A DNA stretch of 55,355 nucleotides, taken from positions 1 through 55,355 of the forward strand of contig CANJCB010000026.1 of assembly GCA_947473305.1 (NCBI GenBank). The letters are read 5' to 3'. The translations under genes were made by a program, and so were the position numbers. A model generated the notes under the pieces. That model made no database searches, was not told where the DNA came from, and was given only the letters and a program-made list of their open reading frames with translations. This DNA is from Rhodospirillales bacterium (GTDB taxonomy: Bacteria; Pseudomonadota; Alphaproteobacteria; ATCC43930; CGMCC-115725). This document shows, in pieces, positions 52,434 through 55,355 of the stretch. Each line of letters opens with the position of its first letter. Positions within the stretch are counted from its first letter, which is position 1.

Positions 52434-53090
52434 CTAGCTGAGGAGAAGTTCCCTCACCTCGTGCAGATCCCGCGCGACCAACACACAGAGCGCCCGGATT
52501 TCATCCGTCGGCGCCATCAGATCCGGCACCATCACCGTCATCATCCCCGCCCCCGCCGCCGACCGCACGCCGTGGTGCGAATCCTCCAGCGCGAGGCATA
52601 GGGCGGGCGCGATCCCCAGCCGTTCGGCCGCGACCAGGAAGGGATCCGGCGCGGGCTTGCTGGCCGCGTAGTCCCCCCGCGCCACGATCTTGTGAAACCG
52701 GCCCTTCATGTCATGGGCCGCCAGATGCCGCTCCACATTCACATGGCCGGAAGACGTGGCGATGGCACGCGGCAAGCCCAATTCATCCAGCGCGTCGAGC
52801 AGTTCCAGCAAGCCGGGCTTGATCGGCGGGCGGGGCGGTCGGAGACGTTCCGCATGGGCGACGGCGGATTTCATGAAGGCATCGACCGGAAACGCTTCCC
52901 CGAAGTGGCCAAGCAGCAGCGAACGGCTCTCGGGCCAAGGGCGGCCGATCATGAAGCTGAGGATCGTGCTGACATCGTGCCCGCCCTCTTCCGCAGCGGC
53001 GGAGACGGCGCTCTGATAGAGCGACTCCGTGTCGAACATCAACCCGTCCATGTCGAAGATCACGGCCGTCGGCTTCAGGGGGAATGTCAT
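52434..53090 (-). CDS. HAD-superfamily hydrolase (beta-phosphoglucomutase-like)
   Basis: The 218-residue protein has HAD motif I AVIFDMDGLMFDTESLYQ (nucleophile D13, acid/base D15), motif II IATSSGHVNVERHL, the Lys of motif III in DYAASKPAPDPFLVAAERLG, and motif IV LALEDSHHGVRSAAGAGM. The helical cap after motif I places it with phosphoglucomutase/phosphatase group IA enzymes. The substrate is unknown. It is flanked by repeats on both sides and appears to be transcribed alone. Confidence 0.92.
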   Translation of the reverse strand: MTFPLKPTAVIFDMDGLMFDTESLYQSAVSAAAEEGGHDVSTILSFMIGRPWPESRSLLLGHFGEAFPVDAFMKSAVAHAERLRPPRPPIKPGLLELLDALDELGLPRAIATSSGHVNVERHLAAHDMKGRFHKIVARGDYAASKPAPDPFLVAAERLGIAPALCLALEDSHHGVRSAAGAGMMTVMVPDLMAPTDEIRALCVLVARDLHEVRELLLS

Positions 53091-53144
53091 CGACTGGCTC
53101 TAGCGGATTGGGCGGGGGTGCGCAATCGAAGTTGAGCCCCGCTC

Positions 53145-53235
53145 GCACCTTCAACCCTCACCCCACCCCTCTCCCAAGCTTGGGAGAGCGAGGGACCCAT
53201 CGTCTTGGCGATGGGAGGGGGAGGGTTGAAGGTGC
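53145..53235. repeat. 91-bp element with 15-bp perfect terminal inverted repeats
   Basis: GCACCTTCAACCCTC (53145-53159) is exactly complementary to GAGGGTTGAAGGTGC (53221-53235). Inside are CTCTCCCAAGCTTGGGAGAG and CCCATCGTCTTGGCGATGGG, each a hairpin. This is the best-delimited member of the CCCTCACCC...GGGTGAGGG family. It is too small to encode a transposase; it may be a mobilisable palindromic repeat. Confidence 0.8.
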
Positions 53236-53363
53236 AAGCTTCTCCCAAGAATTAACATTGGCTCCCGCGCGCCAGCCGCTATCCTGTCCCGACAAGCAAG
53301 GAGGCCAAGTCCTCCGCCCCCGGGGAACCCAGCCTAGATGCATCACCTGACGGATACCCGCGC

Positions 53364-54560
53364 ATGAATCTCTGGCGCGGACGGAAACCGCTCACTTCGG
53401 CGGGACGGCTCACGATCACCGTGGGCTTCGGGATGATCCTGCTCTATTCCGGGACCTTCTTCCTGCCCATCGTCATCGCGGACGAGGTGGCGCAGACCTT
53501 CGGAACCTCCAGGGCGGTGATCCTCGGCGCTCTCGGCTGGGGCGTCATCGTCAGCGCGTCACTCTCGCCGACCTCGGGCCGCTGGATCGAGCGGACGGGC
53601 GGCAGGAACGTCTTCGTCTTCGGCATCTGCACCCAGGTGCTGGGGCTCTGCCTCCTGTCGCAGGCGACGAACATCTATTGGTGGTTCGGGGCCTGGACCG
53701 TGCTGGGGATCGGCATGGCCTTCGGCTTTCTCGACACGGCGCAGGCGGTCATCGGGCGGCAGCTCGGCGCCCATGCGCGCACGGTCTTCGTGACCTCCTC
53801 GCTGATCAGCGGCTTCGACAGTTTCGTCGGCTGGCCCCTGAGCCATCTGCTCCATGTGGAATTCGGCTGGCGCAGCGCCGCGCTGATCTTCGCCGGGATC
53901 TATATCGCGATCTGCATTCCGCTCCATATCTGGGGCATCGCCAAGGTGCCGCCGCCCGCCCCGCCCCCGCCGCCGCCGCGCCTCAGCACCGATCCAGGGC
54001 CGTCGCGGCGCGGGATCGTCGGGCTGTTCGCCGCCCATTTCACAATGCGCGCCTTCCTGATGTCGATGATCGGGGTCCAGATCCTGGTGATCCTGGGCGG
54101 CCTTGGCCTCAGCGAAGGAGCCGCCATCGCGGTGGCGGCGCTGATGGGGCCGTCGAAGGTCGCGGGCCGGGCGCTGGACCTCATCTTCCGCCGCAGGATG
54201 ACGCCGCTGGTCGCGGGCTGGTTCAGCGCCCTGCTGCTGCCCCTGGCGCTGCTCTCGCCCCTGGCGGGAGGACCCGCGGCGGGGCTGGCCATTACCTCCG
54301 CCGTGAGCAACGGGATCCTGGCGATCAACCGGGGGACGCTGCCGCTCTATCTGCTGGGACCGGCGGGGATTTCGACCTTGCTGGGCAAGATGGCGCTGCC
54401 CTGCCTCCTGGCCTCGGCCCTGTCGCCGCCGCTCACCGCCCCGCTTTTCGCGATGTTCCCCATCGAATGGATCCTCCTCGGCATGACGGCGCTCTCGCTC
54501 GTGGCGGCCGCCTGCCTCATTCCCTTGCGCAGCCCCCGCGATCAGGCGAAGGTCGGGTGA
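53364..54560 (+). CDS. MFS transporter
   Basis: The 398-residue protein has about 12 hydrophobic helices, e.g. ITVGFGMILLYSGTFFLPIV, GALGWGVIVSASLSPTSGRW (motif-A region with IERTGGRNVFVFG) and VLGIGMAFGFLDTAQAVIGR. A Pro-rich central loop (KVPPPAPPPPPPRLSTDPGP) separates the halves. It resembles the oxalate/formate antiporter-like and YbjJ-type MFS groups; the substrate is unknown. It ends 22 bp before the SDR gene and may share its transcript. Confidence 0.9.
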   Translation: MNLWRGRKPLTSAGRLTITVGFGMILLYSGTFFLPIVIADEVAQTFGTSRAVILGALGWGVIVSASLSPTSGRWIERTGGRNVFVFGICTQVLGLCLLSQATNIYWWFGAWTVLGIGMAFGFLDTAQAVIGRQLGAHARTVFVTSSLISGFDSFVGWPLSHLLHVEFGWRSAALIFAGIYIAICIPLHIWGIAKVPPPAPPPPPPRLSTDPGPSRRGIVGLFAAHFTMRAFLMSMIGVQILVILGGLGLSEGAAIAVAALMGPSKVAGRALDLIFRRRMTPLVAGWFSALLLPLALLSPLAGGPAAGLAITSAVSNGILAINRGTLPLYLLGPAGISTLLGKMALPCLLASALSPPLTAPLFAMFPIEWILLGMTALSLVAAACLIPLRSPRDQAKVG

Positions 54561-54582
54561 CCCGGATCCTGGGAGCCCAGTG

Positions 54583-55355
54583 ATGAAACAGATCGTCATA
54601 CCCGCCGCCTTCCACGACCTCTGCCGGCGTTTCGATCACGACATGGAGTTTCTCTATCCCTCCTTCGACTTCGCCGCCGCCGCCGCGCTCGAAGCGGTGG
54701 GCGGGGAGAAGCGCCGGATCGTCGGCGATTTCCTCGATGAGGTGCTGGCCGGCGGTTACACGGCGCAGGAGCTTGCGGCCATGTGGGCGGAGACCCCTGC
54801 CCAATACGGCGTCGCCCCCGCCTCGGCGGTGGTCGAGGCCCTGGAAACCATCCGCCGTTTCGCCATCCGCGATCGGGCGGACAAGGCGGCAAAGCCGGCA
54901 GCTGCGCCGACGCTGGCAGGGCGGGGGGCGCTGGTCACGGGCGCGGGCAGCGGGCTCGGGCGGGCTATGAGCCTCGGCCTCTTGCGGCAGGGCGCGCGGG
55001 TGGTGCTGACCTCGACCGACCGCGCTTCGCTCGACGACGCGATCCGCGAGAGCGGAGCCGTCCCGGGGCAGGCGCTGGCCGTGACGGGCGATCTCAAGCG
55101 CGAGGAGGACATCCATGCCATCGCCCGGCAGGCCACCGCCTTCGGCCCCATCGATATCCTGATCAACAACGCGGCCGTGGGCGTCCAGACGATCCGTCCC
55201 CATGGGCCGGGAGAAAAGCTCTCCTTCCGGGAAATTTCGGGACCGATGCTGGAGCGGTTTTTCAAGGTCAACGCGGTGGCCCCGCACCTCCTGACGGTGG
55301 ATCTTGTCGGCGGCATGATCGAGCGCGGCTGGGGCCGCATCGTGAATATCTCCAC
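54583..55355 (+). CDS. SDR-family oxidoreductase with N-terminal helical extension (partial at window end)
   Basis: The frame opens at ATG 54583 and is still open at the window edge, about 257 codons. From about residue 110 it is a classical short-chain dehydrogenase: GRGALVTGAGSGLGRAMSLG, then ILINNAAVG, then a region leading toward the active site with GRIVNIS at the edge. The catalytic Tyr/Lys lie outside. The first 110 residues (PAAFHDLCRRFDHDMEFLYP, FLDEVLAGGYTAQELAAMWA) form a helical extension absent from ordinary SDRs. It follows the MFS gene by 22 bp. Confidence 0.82.
   Translation, partial: MKQIVIPAAFHDLCRRFDHDMEFLYPSFDFAAAAALEAVGGEKRRIVGDFLDEVLAGGYTAQELAAMWAETPAQYGVAPASAVVEALETIRRFAIRDRADKAAKPAAAPTLAGRGALVTGAGSGLGRAMSLGLLRQGARVVLTSTDRASLDDAIRESGAVPGQALAVTGDLKREEDIHAIARQATAFGPIDILINNAAVGVQTIRPHGPGEKLSFREISGPMLERFFKVNAVAPHLLTVDLVGGMIERGWGRIVNIS

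Overview
The window reads as DNA of a high-GC alphaproteobacterium, most likely Rhodospirillales-like. The argJ-mutT-PpiC isomerase-secA neighbourhood, the class III alcohol dehydrogenase and the many palindromic intergenic repeats support this. The species cannot be fixed from the sequence alone. Two parts can be separated: an acquired metal-resistance island (about 1-27,230) and an ordinary, repeat-rich chromosomal backbone (about 27,300-55,355).

Island, left part (1-4,450): the tail of an IS5-type transposase, then decaying metal genes. These are a czcC remnant with a frameshift, a stop and a truncation; a small His-rich secreted protein; an intact CsoR/InrS-type sensor with an RcnA-type Ni/Co exporter; a rhodanese; a multiply frameshifted chrA; and the tail of a Zn/Cd/Pb-type P-type ATPase.

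Island, centre (4,746-19,846): a near-complete copper/silver defence set. One strand carries a FixH-like protein, CusB and CusA, joined by 4-nt start/stop overlaps, plus a Cys-rich secreted protein. The other strand carries a second Cys-rich secreted protein, a cupredoxin, a Met-rich lipoprotein, a CusC/TolC-like outer-membrane lipoprotein and a multicopper oxidase. A Met-rich Spy/CpxP-like protein follows, divergent from a YHS-domain CopA ATPase, which leads into LemA and two TPM-domain proteins. Together they would export Cu(I) from cytoplasm and periplasm, oxidise Cu(I), and buffer copper in the envelope. I see a CueR-like promoter and an FNR/FixK-like box, but no cueR or fnr gene.

Island, right end (20,450-27,232): two HTH proteins, a TetR regulator, a small excisionase-like protein and three tightly packed recombinases (tyrosine, tyrosine, serine) that end about 100 bp before mutT. 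This mixed-family recombinase block is the most unusual element in the window and probably mobilised the island.

Backbone (27,335-55,355): mutT, argJ, a PpiC-type isomerase and secA; Nudix-frmA-inactive HtrA-like protein; a hydroxyacid dehydrogenase; gamma-glutamyltransferase; an FMN reductase; a CoA transferase; a DUF2147 protein whose N-terminus is encoded by a repeat; a GatC-like protein with an amidase; an FAD monooxygenase; a quinone reductase with an acyl-CoA synthetase; a phytanoyl-CoA dioxygenase-like protein; a Tat-exported ABC binding protein; a HAD phosphatase; an MFS transporter; and an SDR protein cut by the window edge. Most intergenic gaps here hold palindromic repeats of several families.
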